NCBI GenBank assembly: GCA_964581385.1
Contig: CAZOOK010000023.1
Coordinates: 1 to 64,000 of the forward strand
From: CAZOOK01 sp964581385
Lineage (GTDB): Bacteria > Pseudomonadota > Gammaproteobacteria > Nevskiales > Nevskiaceae
DNA: 64,000 bases
Direction: 5' to 3'
Shown here: in pieces, positions 27,701 through 36,902 of the stretch
Layout: every line of letters begins with the position of its first letter
Position numbering within the stretch: position 1 is the first letter of the stretch
Translations under genes and position numbers: made by a program
The notes under the pieces: model-generated
Seen by the model: the letters and a program-made list of their open reading frames with translations, nothing else
Told to the model about the DNA's origin: nothing
The model's database searches: none

Positions 27701-30171
27701 TGTCGGCGCGACCTGGTTCACGGTAATTGTCACGGTCGCCGTATTGGACGTGAGCGTGCCGTTACTGGCGTGATAGGTGAACGTGTCGGTGCCGTGGAAG
27801 GCGTTCGTCGGCGTGTAGGTGAAGCTGCCGTTGCTGTTCAACGTCAGCGTGCCGTGGCCGGTGGTGGCGACGACCGCCGCGGTCAGCGCCAGATTGCTCG
27901 GATCGGTGTCGTTAACCAGTACACCGGAGCCAACCGGAACGGTCAGCGTCGCATTTTCGTTGACCGAATAGCTGTCCGCCGTCGCTGTTGGTGCGACTTG
28001 GTTCACCGTAATCGTCACCGTCGCCGTGGTGGAGGTTAGCGTGCCATCGGAGGCCGTGTAGGTGAATGTGTCGGTGCCATGGAAGGCGTTTGTGGGCGTG
28101 TAGGTGAAGCTGCCGTTGCTGTTGAGCGTCAGCGTGCCGTGACCGGTCGTGGCGACGACCGCCGCGGTCAACGTCAGATTGCTCGGATCGGTATCGTTGA
28201 CGAGCACGCCGGAACCGACCGCGACGGTCAGGGTCGTGTTTTGGTTGACCGAATAGCTGTCCGCCGTCGCTGTTGGCGCGACTTGGTTGACTGTAATCGT
28301 CACCGTCGCCGCACTCGAAGTCAGCGAACCGTCGCTGGCTTGGTAGGTGAAACTATCGGAGCCGTGGAAGGCATTGGTCGGCGTGTAGGTGAAGCTGCCA
28401 TCGCTGTTGAGCGTCAACGAACCGTGACTCGGTAACGTTCCAACAACCGCGGTCAGCGACAAGCTGCTGGGATCGGTGTCATTGGCGAGTACACCGGAAC
28501 CGACTGCGACGGTCAGGGTCGTGTTCTGGTTGACCGAATAGCTATCGGCGTTCGCCACCGGTGGCGATTGGCCGACCGCGATCGAGACGGTCGTTGAAGC
28601 CGACAGCGTTCCGTCGCTGGCGGAATAGGTGAAGCTGTCGCCGCCGTGATAACTCGCGGTCGGGACGTAGGTGAAACTGCCATCGCTGTTCAGCGTGAGC
28701 GCGCCGTGACTGGTCGTGGAGATCACTGAAGCCGTCAACGCCAGGCCACTCGGGTCGCTGTCGTTGGCAAGCACGCCGGTTCCCGCCGGTACGGTCAGGG
28801 TCGTGTTTTGTGCGGTCGAATAGCTATCGGGTGTCGCGGTCGGCGCGACCTGGTTGATGGTCAGAGAGACGGTGGTCGTGGAGGAACACGCGGCGCCGTG
28901 GCAGGCCTGGTAGGTAAAGCTGTCGGAGCCAAAATAGTGGGTTGTCGGCGTGTAGCTAAAAGTGCCGTTGCTGTTGAGCGTGAACGAACTACTGTGACTC
29001 GGGCTGCCGATCAGCGAGGCGGTGGGCGTGCCGCTAGGATCGGTGTCGTTCGAAAGAACGGAGCTGCCGGAGTAGGCGGTGTTTTCGGTGACGTTGGCGT
29101 AGCTGTCGGCGACGGCAGTGGGCGCGACCTGGTTAACGGTCAGCGAGACGGTGGTCGTAGCTGAGCATGCCGCACCGTGACAGGCCTGATACGTGAAGCT
29201 GTCGGAGCCGAAGTACGCGTTGGTCGGTGNNNNNNNNNNNNNNNNNNNNNNNNNNNNNNNNNNNNNNNNNNNNNNNNNNNNNNNNNNNNNNNNNNNNNNN
29301 NNNNNNNNNNNNNNNNNNNNNNNNNNNNNCCGTGACAGGCCTGATACGTGAAGCTGTCGGAGCCGAAGTACGCGTTGGTCGGTGTATAGCTGAAGGTGCC
29401 GTCGCTGTTGAGCGTGAATGAACTGCTGTGGCTCGGACTGCCGATCAACGTGGCGGTCACCGAGCCGTCCGGCTGAGTATCGTTGCTTAGGACCGAACTG
29501 CCAGAGTACGCAGTATTCTCAGTGACATTGGCATAACTGTCGGCAGCGCCGGTTGGCGCATGCACGACTTGAAACGACTGGCTGGTGCAGACCGGGTTGT
29601 CACCCGTCGAGGCGAGATTGTGGTTGACTAGATTGCCGCAGCCGAACAGCGTATACGTGCCTGCAGTGGCCGACGCAGTATAGTCGAACGACCACGACAC
29701 ATTTCCGCCCGTAGTCGGCTTGGAGTGGTCGGGAACGCCGTTAATGTCCGTACCGACATAGGCGGTGTTATGCGTGATCTCGCCTAAGTTCACCTGCGTA
29801 TCGGCGCCAGCGACAAGTGTGCCGTTGGTGACGTGAACGTCTAGGCCTGCATTGACCGCCGAAGCACCACCGCTCTTAGTGAGAGAGAAGGTCACCGAAT
29901 TGCCGCTGCTGCTGACCAGAATATAACTGGCAATCGTGAAAGTCGGCGTGTAGGTAAACGAACCGCCGGAGTGGCAGGCCGTGCAATTGCCGGCGGAACC
30001 TGCCGAGACGGCTGCCCCCGAAGTGCCGAAGTAGCCAGTAATTGAGCCGTCCTCGTAGGCAAAGATCGGCATTGCCCAGAGCACCGCTGCAATCGTCACT
30101 GCCAACCGCAGCGAGACGAGCGCTCCACGATTGAAGCAACGCCGCAGCGTTCCAGCGCCAACTGGATGCAT
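24731..30171 (-). CDS. giant cadherin/Ig-like repeat surface protein (choice-of-anchor type), interrupted by assembly gap
   Basis: The frame is continuous from ATG 30171 to 24731 except for the 100-N gap, so the product exceeds 1,800 residues. In order it has: a signal peptide (cleavage near MPIFA, residue 38); an N-terminal domain with a CTACH motif at residues 63-67, resembling choice-of-anchor V domains; at least eleven Ig/cadherin-like repeats of 94-95 residues (ADSYSVNENATLTV ... GVLVNDTDP ... FTYTPTNAFHGTDTFTY); an HYR/Calx-beta-like region; a choice-of-anchor U-like domain; and a tail SGGSGGAIAPALLAFLAAAAGLR then RRYR, which looks like a GlyGly-CTERM sorting signal. It is first in a three-gene operon. 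Adhesion or scaffolding at the surface is inferred. Confidence 0.85.
26300..29560 (-). repeat. tandem 282-285 bp coding repeats
   Basis: Within the giant gene the motif TTGCTCGG recurs at 26760, 27042, 27324, 27609, 27894 and 28179, giving a period of 282, 282, 285, 285 and 285 bases. Each unit encodes one Ig/cadherin-like domain. The central units are nearly identical at the DNA level, pointing to recent duplication or gene conversion. Units toward both ends are more diverged. The unresolved gap at 29230 lies in the N-terminal part of this array. Confidence 0.92.
29230..29329. other. assembly gap (100 N)
   Basis: Exactly 100 N. The 55 bases before the gap (29175-29229) are identical to the 55 bases after it (29330-29384), both encoding the FGSDSFTYQACHG part of a repeat. 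The gap therefore lies inside the repeat array where reads could not be placed. One or more whole repeats are probably missing, and the real gene length is unknown. Confidence 0.97.
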
Positions 30172-30419
30172 GTAAATCCCCGATTATCACTCCCAGCGTC
30201 CTTGCGCCGACTCCGCCACTCGGCGGCAGCTAGACTCCCTACATCGTCTGCCGTCGTGTAGGGGATTGTTTCGGCCACGAGTAGTATTTGTAAAGCCCTG
30301 TCCGACCGTTCACACGGATTTTCCGACCGGAAGCGGTCATCGGCTCCATGAAATTTCGGTACTGCCGCTATAGTTGCGAGATCGCGAACCGTGCCAGCTA
30401 GGCTCAGTTAGGGGGAGAT

Positions 30420-31178
30420 ATGGGGAAGATCGCTGGAAAATCAGGAAAGGACGACATAAATGACCCGCGCCGCGAATTTCTGGTGCGGATGCTGACGACT
30501 GGCGCGTTTGTCGGCGGAACTGGCTGGAATTTCGACGCTCTGGCGTCGTGGTTCGGGCGCACGCCGTCGAAAATGCCGGAAGGCAAGTCGATCTTCGACA
30601 TGAAAGGCCAGGTTCTTGTCGACGGCTATCCGGCGAGCTACGGCACCGTGATTACCGCTGAAAACAAGGTGACGACCGGCCCCAATAGCTATCTGGTCGC
30701 GGCGGTCGGCGATGGTGCGTTCATCATCCGCGAAAACTCCGAGCTGCATCTTGGCACCACCGGCAAAAAGCTACTGGTGCGCAGCATGCAGCTTGTTACG
30801 GGCGGCCTGCTGACCGTTTTCGGCCACCGCGGCTCCGATGAAATGGCAAATATTGCTACACCCACTGCGACCATCGGTATTCGTGGCACGGGCTTTTATA
30901 CGGAAGTGGACCCGGAGAAAACTTATTTCTGCACCTGCTATGGCCTGACGCAGGTGGCGTCGGCGATCGACAAAAAAGAGGCGCAGCGAATCGCTTCCCA
31001 GCACCACGATGCACCGAAGTACATTCTCGCCAATCCCGACAGCGGCAAGCGCATCGTGCCGGCGCCGTTCATCAACCATACCGATCTTGAGCTGATGACG
31101 ATCGAGGCGCTGTGCGGCCGCAAAGTGCCATTCGCGATCCCGGGCGATGATTATGAGGGTCCGCGCCGGAACTACTGA
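30420..31178 (+). CDS. FecR-domain-like protein with twin-arginine motif
   Basis: A 252-residue protein. Near the N-terminus PRREFLVRMLTTGAFVGG (residues 16-33) has the twin-arginine plus hydrophobic pattern of a Tat signal or anchor. Residues about 60-170 (GAFIIRENSELHLGT, LLTVFG, ATIGIRGTGFYTEV) match the beta-rich FecR domain. CTCYG (about 180-184) and HHDAP are possible metal-site residues. It is divergent from the giant repeat gene with 248 bases between them, so it may act with that cluster. No sigma factor lies next to it, so a classical FecR regulatory role is doubtful. Confidence 0.65.
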   Translation: MGKIAGKSGKDDINDPRREFLVRMLTTGAFVGGTGWNFDALASWFGRTPSKMPEGKSIFDMKGQVLVDGYPASYGTVITAENKVTTGPNSYLVAAVGDGAFIIRENSELHLGTTGKKLLVRSMQLVTGGLLTVFGHRGSDEMANIATPTATIGIRGTGFYTEVDPEKTYFCTCYGLTQVASAIDKKEAQRIASQHHDAPKYILANPDSGKRIVPAPFINHTDLELMTIEALCGRKVPFAIPGDDYEGPRRNY

Positions 31179-31185
31179 CCTGGAG

Positions 31186-31716
31186 TCAGTCGTCGATGAC
31201 CGGGGTGCCGGGGAATAGCACTTCGCTAAAGCCGAAGTTGCGCAGGTCACGGATACGCGTCGGATAGAGAATGCCATCGAGGTGATCGCATTCGTGCTGC
31301 ACGACACGTGCGTGGAATCCGGATACCTCGCGTTCAATCGGTGTGCCGTTGACGTCGAAGCCGCTGTAACGCAGGTGCGTGTGACGCGGCACCAACCCGC
31401 GCAATCCCGGCACGCTGAGGCATCCTTCCCAGTCTTCGTCAACATCCCTGCCGAGCGGCGTCAGCAGCGGATTGCACAGCACGGTGAATGGCACTTCCTC
31501 CGCATCTGGATAGCGCGGATTCTGCTGCACGCCGAAGATGACGACGCGTAGCGACACACCGATCTGCGGGGCTGCCAGCCCGGCGCCGTTCAGCGCGGCC
31601 ATGGTGTCCTGCATATCCCGCAGCAGTTCCGACAGTTCCGGTGTGCCGAAGCGTTCCACCGGCGCCGCTTTTTGCAGCAAGCGCGGATCGCCCATTTTCA
31701 GCACGTCACGAATCAT
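31186..31716 (-). CDS. def: peptide deformylase
   Basis: A 176-residue metalloenzyme that removes the formyl group from nascent proteins. All three motifs are intact: GAGLAAPQIG (about residues 44-53), EGCLSVPG (about 96-103, Cys ligand) and QHECDHLDG (about 138-146, His ligands and catalytic Glu). Length is normal. It converges on the FecR-like gene with eight bases between them and lies four bases after the DUF971 gene. It is not beside fmt here, so it may be one of several deformylases in the genome. Confidence 0.95.
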   Translation of the reverse strand: MIRDVLKMGDPRLLQKAAPVERFGTPELSELLRDMQDTMAALNGAGLAAPQIGVSLRVVIFGVQQNPRYPDAEEVPFTVLCNPLLTPLGRDVDEDWEGCLSVPGLRGLVPRHTHLRYSGFDVNGTPIEREVSGFHARVVQHECDHLDGILYPTRIRDLRNFGFSEVLFPGTPVIDD

Positions 31717-31720
31717 TGGT

Positions 31721-32116
31721 TCAGTGCTTCTTTGGTGGCAGCGCCGAGAATTTCACGACTTCGGAGTCGCGCGACATTTGATGTTCGGCCAGCCGCTCCA
31801 GATAACGTGCCCACCAACGGTCGTGGTTGGCACCGAGTTCACGCAAGCCATCCCAGGTATAGAGGCCGGTGTCGTGCCCGTCGCTGAAGCGCAGGCGCAC
31901 CGCGTAACGGCCCACCGGCTCGATCGCGACGATGTTCACTTCGCGCTTGCCGCCGACCAGCATCGGCTCGCCGCCGCCGTGTCCGCGCACCTCCGCGGAC
32001 GGCGAGTACACGCGCAAGTATTCGCACGGCAGCGAATAACGCGCGCCGTCGCCGTAAGCGACTTCAAGAAGGCGCGAGGCACGATGCAGCTTAATCTCGG
32101 TAGGTGCCTGCACCAT
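31721..32116 (-). CDS. DUF971 (gamma-butyrobetaine hydroxylase N-terminal-like) protein
   Basis: A 131-residue soluble protein of the DUF971 family. The pattern TEIKLHRASRLLEVAYGDG, YLRVYSPSAEVRGHG and VRLRFSDGHDTGLYTWDGL matches the family along its length. The domain also occurs at the N-terminus of eukaryotic gamma-butyrobetaine hydroxylases and is linked to iron-sulfur or iron metabolism. A position beside hslVU is common in gammaproteobacteria. Molecular function is not established. Confidence 0.85.
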   Translation of the reverse strand: MVQAPTEIKLHRASRLLEVAYGDGARYSLPCEYLRVYSPSAEVRGHGGGEPMLVGGKREVNIVAIEPVGRYAVRLRFSDGHDTGLYTWDGLRELGANHDRWWARYLERLAEHQMSRDSEVVKFSALPPKKH

Positions 32117-32124
32117 CGTTATCT

Positions 32125-32155
32125 CTCCTCACCCCTAATCTTTCACTCCTCACTC
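32125..32155. repeat. CTCAC-rich dispersed repeat, hslU-DUF971 junction
   Basis: The 37-base gap between hslU and the DUF971 gene is filled by units CTCCTCACCCC and CACTCCTCACTC. The same motif, read on either strand, recurs at 38969-38998, 60902-60931 and 61035-61059. The repeat covers the hslU stop codon. Confidence 0.5.
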
Positions 32156-33554
32156 AAAGAATATACCGGCTTAAATCCTCGTCGCTCGCCAGCTTCTTGA
32201 GCTTGTCGTCCACATAGCCCGCATCGATCAGGATGGTGGTGCCGGCCTTGTCGGATGCGTCGAACGCCGCATCGTCCATCAAACGTTCCAGGACCGTGTG
32301 CAGGCGGCGCGCGCCGATGTTTTCAGTGCGCTCGTTGACCTGCCACGCGACTTCCGCCAGTCGCCTTAGACCATCGGCGGCGAAGTTCACGGTGACGCCT
32401 TCGGTCGCGAGCAGCGCTTTGTATTGCTCGGTGAGGGAATGCGCGGGCTCGCTGAGAATACGCACAAAATCTTCGGTCTTCAGCGCATCCAGCTCGACGC
32501 GAATCGGCAGGCGTCCCTGCAGCTCCGGGATCAGGTCGCTGGGCTTGGCCATGTGGAATGCGCCGCTGGCGATGAACAGGATGTGGTCGGTTTTCACCGG
32601 ACCATATTTGGTGGAAACGGTGCAGCCCTCGACCAGGGGCAGCAAATCGCGCTGCACGCCTTCGCGCGAGACATCGGCGCCGGCGTATTCGCCGCGCTTG
32701 CAGACCTTATCCAATTCGTCGATGAAAACGATGCCGTTTTCCTCGGCGTTCTTCAGGGCTTCGGCGCGGGTCGCTTCCTCGTCGATCAGCTTGGCGGCTT
32801 CTTCGTCGATGAGCAGGCGCATTGCTTCCTTGATCTTCAGCTTGCGCGTCTTCGGCTGTGCGTTGCCGAGGTTCTTGAACATGCCCTGCAACTGGCTGGT
32901 CATTTCTTCCATGCCGGGAGGACCGACGATCTGCATCTGCGGCGATACCGCCGCCAGTTTCAGTTCTATCTCGGTGTCGTCGAGCTTGTTTTCACGCAGG
33001 CGCTTGCGGAATACCTGCCGTGCGGCGTTGTTCTCGTGCTCGCGCTGCGGTGCCGCTTCGCCGAAATCGCGCGGCGGCGGCACCAGAGCGTCGAGCACAC
33101 GCTCCTCGGCGGCGGTTTCGGCCTTCGCGCGCTGACGCTGCAATGCCTGCTCGCGCGTCTGCTTGACCGCGACATCGGCAAGTTCGCGGACGATCGAGTC
33201 GACATCACGGCCGACATAGCCGACCTCGGTGAACTTGGTCGCCTCGACCTTCACGAACGGCGCATTCGCCAGCTTCGCAAGGCGCCGCGCGATCTCGGTC
33301 TTGCCGACGCCGGTGGGTCCGATCATCAGAATGTTCTTCGGCGTGATCTCGCCGCGGATCGTTTCCGGCGTCTGCTGCCGCCGCCAGCGGTTGCGGAGCG
33401 CGATCGCCACCGCGCGCTTGGCGGCGTTCTGGCCGACGATGTGGCGATCAAGTTCGGCGACGATTTCGCGCGGCGTCATCGCCGCTGCGCCGCTCAGTCC
33501 GGAATCCAGTCCGGGATTAGGGATGTTGCCGGTATTGATATCGTTCATGGTCAT
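32154..33554 (-). CDS. hslU: HslUV protease ATPase subunit
   Basis: A 466-residue AAA+ unfoldase that feeds substrates to HslV. Walker A is MIGPTGVGKTEIARRL (about residues 76-91). The pore motif GYVGRDV is near 112, the I-domain spans about 130-240, and Walker B is GIVFIDELDKV (about 268-278). The C-terminal tail SRYIL is the conserved HslV-docking peptide. MTPREIV at residue 26 is the usual family start, so the first 25 residues may be a false extension from ATG 33554. It lies downstream of hslV on the same strand. Confidence 0.96.
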   Translation of the reverse strand: MTMNDINTGNIPNPGLDSGLSGAAAMTPREIVAELDRHIVGQNAAKRAVAIALRNRWRRQQTPETIRGEITPKNILMIGPTGVGKTEIARRLAKLANAPFVKVEATKFTEVGYVGRDVDSIVRELADVAVKQTREQALQRQRAKAETAAEERVLDALVPPPRDFGEAAPQREHENNAARQVFRKRLRENKLDDTEIELKLAAVSPQMQIVGPPGMEEMTSQLQGMFKNLGNAQPKTRKLKIKEAMRLLIDEEAAKLIDEEATRAEALKNAEENGIVFIDELDKVCKRGEYAGADVSREGVQRDLLPLVEGCTVSTKYGPVKTDHILFIASGAFHMAKPSDLIPELQGRLPIRVELDALKTEDFVRILSEPAHSLTEQYKALLATEGVTVNFAADGLRRLAEVAWQVNERTENIGARRLHTVLERLMDDAAFDASDKAGTTILIDAGYVDDKLKKLASDEDLSRYIL

Positions 33555-33604
33555 GCTTTAGGCGTGTCCGCAATGCCTGTCGCGTATGAGGCTACAGGCT
33601 GCGC

Positions 33605-34147
33605 TCAGCGCTCGATGGTTTCAATAGTCAGATTGTGGTTGGTGTAGATGCAGATATCCGCCGCGATATGCAACGCCTTCTCGACGATGTCGCGCGCGCT
33701 CAGCGCGGTATTCTCGACCAGCGCACGCGCGGCCGCGGTGGCGAACGAGCCGCCGGAGCCGATCGCCAGCACGCCATGCGCCTCCGGCTCCATCACGTCG
33801 CCGTTGCCGCTGATCATCAGCGTGGTTTCCTTGTCTGCGACCAGCAGCAGGGCTTCAAGCCGCCGCAGATAGCGGTCCGTACGCCAATCCTTGGCCATCT
33901 CGACCGCGGCACGTGTCAGCTGACCGGAATGCTTTTCCAGTTTCCCTTCAAAGCGTTCGAACAAGGTAAATGCATCGGCGGTGCCGCCGGCAAAGCCGGC
34001 GATCACAGAGTTGTCGTAAAGCCGTCGCACTTTGCGCGCGTTGCCTTTCATGCGGGTGTTGCCGATCGACACCTGCCCGTCGCCGCCAACGGTTACTTGA
34101 CCGTCACGACGCACCGCAAGAATCGTAGTGCCTTCAAACTGTTCCAA
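33605..34147 (-). CDS. hslV: HslUV protease catalytic subunit
   Basis: A 180-residue proteasome-like peptidase. After removal of MEQFEG, Thr7 becomes the N-terminal nucleophile (TTILAVRRDGQVTVGGDGQV). The GNTRMKGNARKVRRL segment and AIGSGGSFATAAARAL are typical. Length matches the family. It leads the hslV-hslU-DUF971-def run. A 50-base gap separates it from hslU. Confidence 0.96.
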   Translation of the reverse strand: MEQFEGTTILAVRRDGQVTVGGDGQVSIGNTRMKGNARKVRRLYDNSVIAGFAGGTADAFTLFERFEGKLEKHSGQLTRAAVEMAKDWRTDRYLRRLEALLLVADKETTLMISGNGDVMEPEAHGVLAIGSGGSFATAAARALVENTALSARDIVEKALHIAADICIYTNHNLTIETIER

Positions 34148-34284
34148 AACTTTTCTCCAAAGCGGAATCGCGGGGAGGCGGAAAGCTTTTATGGGGACAT
34201 TCCGACCCGGTTCAAGTTCCGGCCAATCCAGCCGCTAGCAGAGCAGAACCTTCTTGCAGCGCACCAATTTTCGCCCGGCGTTTC

Positions 34285-36837
34285 GTGATGGATGAAGTGA
34301 CCATGCAATCCACTGACCCGCAGTCCGATGATGGACCGCGGGCCAATGTCATCCAGCAGGAACCGGTGGCGCAGCGCGAGCAGGTCCTTAAGGACAGTGT
34401 CAACGAGACCGACATCCGTTGGCAGCTGGCGACGGAAAGCTCGGGACTCGGCCTCTGGGATTGGAACCTCCAGACCAATGCCGCGTTCTTTTCCGATACT
34501 TGGACCAGCGTCGTTCTCGGTTACGCATGCGGCGAACTCCAGTCCGACATCAGCGAATGGGAAAAGCGCGTGCATCCCGAAGATGCGACGCGGGTAAGAG
34601 CCGATATCAAAAGGCATCTGGAAGGCCACACACCGGTCTATTCAAACGAACACCGATTGCTCCACAAAGATGGCAGTTACCGCTGGATCGCCGCTCGCGG
34701 CAAAGTGGCGGAATGGACCGCGGATGGCATGCCATTGCGTATGCTGGGCACGCACACCGACATTCATCAGAAGAAGCTCTCGGAGCAGGCGCTCGCAGAG
34801 TCCGAGGCACGTTTTCGTCAGACGCTCAGCGAAGCCCCGATCGGCATGGCCATCATCGGCGTCGACGGGCACGCGCTAACCGTCAACGACGCGTTCTGCG
34901 AGATCATCGGCTATTCATCCGAAGAAGTGCAGAACCGCAGCTTTATCGAATTCACGCATCCCGACGATCTTGCGGCTTATCTCACACATTTCCAGCAACT
35001 GCTGGATGGCACGCGCGCGCGCTATTCGTTGGAGATGCGCTACGTCCGTCGCGACGGCGAAATCGTCAATTGCCAGATCGATGTGTCGGCATTGCGCGAC
35101 GAGAGCGGAAAGCCCAAGCACTGCATCGCGCAAATTCAGGACATCAGTGCGCGCAAGCGCTATGAATCTTCACTGCACGAAGCCAAGGAGCTCGCGCAGG
35201 TCACACTGTCATCGATCGGCGAAGGCGTGATTCGCACCGACGCTGCGGGCGTTATCACGCTCTGCAACCCGACTGCCGAAGCGTTGTTGGGTCGTTCCGC
35301 ACAGAGCATTATCGGCGCCACTTTCGACGACGTGGTGTCGCTGCTCGACTGGGATGGCGCGTCGGTACAGGCCTCACTGCACGCTGCATTGGATACCGGT
35401 TCGGCGCAGCGGCTGCCGATGTTCACGCGCCTGCGCGCCGCCGACGGCGCGATGACACCAGTCTCGATTTCGGTATCGCCGGTCCGCGGTGTCAACGGCG
35501 CCATCCTCGGCGCGGTCACTGTGTTCCAGGACGTCAGTGCGGCATTGAATTTCACGGAGAAGCTCGCATTTCAGGCGCGCCACGATGCGCTGACCGACCT
35601 GCCGAACCGCCGTTCGTTGGAAGAATATCTCGGTACGCGACTGCGAGAAGCGGTGGAAGCGCCGCCGACACGTTTCCTGATGTTTATCGATCTCGATCAT
35701 TTCAAGGTCATCAACGATACCTGCGGTCATACCGCCGGTGATCGTCTGCTGCGCGAAGTCGCCAACCTGCTGCGTGCACTGCTGCGGCCGGAAGATTTCA
35801 TTGCTCGGCTCGGTGGCGACGAGTTCGCGATTGTCGTTTGTGGAGTCACCGAAGCGGTCGCCAAACGCATCGGCGAAAAGCTTATCGCCGCCGCAGACGA
35901 CTTCCGCTTTCTGCACGAAGGCACGACCTTCACGGTCGGACTGAGTGTCGGCATGGTTGCGCTCGACGACGCGCGGCGCGAGGTGTCCGACGTACTCGCG
36001 CATGCGGACATGGCCTGCTATGCGGCGAAGAACGCCGGCCGCGGCCGCATCTATCAATATCGCCAGGACGACTCGCAAATCGTACAGGCCCGCCGCACGA
36101 TGGACTGGTCGCAGCGCATCCGCCGCGCGATCGAGGACAACCGTTTCCGACTCTATCTGCAACAGGTGGTCGACGACAACGGCCGCCCGGAAGGTTACGA
36201 ATCGCTGATCCGCTTTGAAGATGACGCCGGCAAAATCATCGCTCCTGGCAGCTTCCTGCCGGCGGCAAAGCGCCTCGGTATGATGACATCCATCGACCGC
36301 TGGGTTTGCCAGCGCGTCTTCACGATGCTGTCACACGTCACGCCGCCGCCGGGCTACATCTCGGTCAACCTCGTTCCAAGCAGCATCTCCGATCCGCAAT
36401 TCGTTTCCTGGCTCCTGACAGAACTGCGCCGCCGCCCCGCGCTTGCTGGTCGGCTGCGTTTCGAAATCACCGAAACCGAACGGTTGCAGGTCAACGAAGC
36501 CGAACTCGAAGTATTCCGCTCACTGCGAGAGCTGGGTTTCGGAATCTTCCTCGACGACTTCGGTTCCGGCTACAATTCCTTCGAACTGCTCAAGCGTCTG
36601 CCCGTGGACGGCATCAAGCTCGACGGCGGTGTCGTCCGCGATTACTTGACCGATCCGGTCGATCAGGCCCTAGTGCAAGCTGCAGTGTCCATCGCACGCA
36701 ATATGCAGTTGAAACTGATCGCCGAAGGCATCGAGAACGTAGCCATTCTGGAAGCCTTGAAAGCGATTGGGGTCCGCTGCTTTCAGGGTTATCTATTTCA
36801 CGTTCCGGATGCGTTCGAAACGCAGCTGGCCGCCTAG
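34285..36837 (+). CDS. PAS-GGDEF-EAL cyclic-di-GMP signalling protein
   Basis: An 850-residue cytoplasmic sensor with no membrane segment. Three PAS domains follow in order: about 40-170 (PAS_3-like, WDWNLQTNAAFFSD), 172-300 (FRQTLSEAPIGMAII) and 305-425. The GGDEF domain (about 430-600) has an intact RLGGDEFA motif at residues 510-514, predicting diguanylate cyclase activity. The EAL domain (about 615-845) has ESL instead of EAL at 639-641 but keeps FEITETE, DDFGSGYN, IKLDGG, AEGIEN and FQGYLF. Phosphodiesterase activity is therefore plausible but not certain. Start is GTG 34285 or ATG 34288. Confidence 0.92.
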   Translation: MMDEVTMQSTDPQSDDGPRANVIQQEPVAQREQVLKDSVNETDIRWQLATESSGLGLWDWNLQTNAAFFSDTWTSVVLGYACGELQSDISEWEKRVHPEDATRVRADIKRHLEGHTPVYSNEHRLLHKDGSYRWIAARGKVAEWTADGMPLRMLGTHTDIHQKKLSEQALAESEARFRQTLSEAPIGMAIIGVDGHALTVNDAFCEIIGYSSEEVQNRSFIEFTHPDDLAAYLTHFQQLLDGTRARYSLEMRYVRRDGEIVNCQIDVSALRDESGKPKHCIAQIQDISARKRYESSLHEAKELAQVTLSSIGEGVIRTDAAGVITLCNPTAEALLGRSAQSIIGATFDDVVSLLDWDGASVQASLHAALDTGSAQRLPMFTRLRAADGAMTPVSISVSPVRGVNGAILGAVTVFQDVSAALNFTEKLAFQARHDALTDLPNRRSLEEYLGTRLREAVEAPPTRFLMFIDLDHFKVINDTCGHTAGDRLLREVANLLRALLRPEDFIARLGGDEFAIVVCGVTEAVAKRIGEKLIAAADDFRFLHEGTTFTVGLSVGMVALDDARREVSDVLAHADMACYAAKNAGRGRIYQYRQDDSQIVQARRTMDWSQRIRRAIEDNRFRLYLQQVVDDNGRPEGYESLIRFEDDAGKIIAPGSFLPAAKRLGMMTSIDRWVCQRVFTMLSHVTPPPGYISVNLVPSSISDPQFVSWLLTELRRRPALAGRLRFEITETERLQVNEAELEVFRSLRELGFGIFLDDFGSGYNSFELLKRLPVDGIKLDGGVVRDYLTDPVDQALVQAAVSIARNMQLKLIAEGIENVAILEALKAIGVRCFQGYLFHVPDAFETQLAA

Positions 36838-36902
36838 CGATCCACGCTTCACCTTCCCCCGAGTAGATGTAATCATGCGCCCGTGCTTATCGGGAACGGG
36901 GC

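Noticed and set aside
25751..28435. Several long plus-strand frames opposite the giant repeat gene, themselves repetitive (GRGDDRRGQRQIARIG units)
   Set aside because: They are antisense shadows of the tandem Ig-like repeats; their repetition follows from the DNA repeats and their composition is Arg/Gly-rich without motifs.
28774..29139. Separate gene boundary between the two parts of the giant repeat protein
   Set aside because: The frame continues through 28774 up to the N gap without a stop; the apparent start there is an internal GTG, and only the arbitrary gap length breaks the frame.
26300..29560. Possible CRISPR-like regular spacing
   Set aside because: The 282-285-base units are contiguous and coding with no short repeat-spacer structure, and no cas genes are seen.
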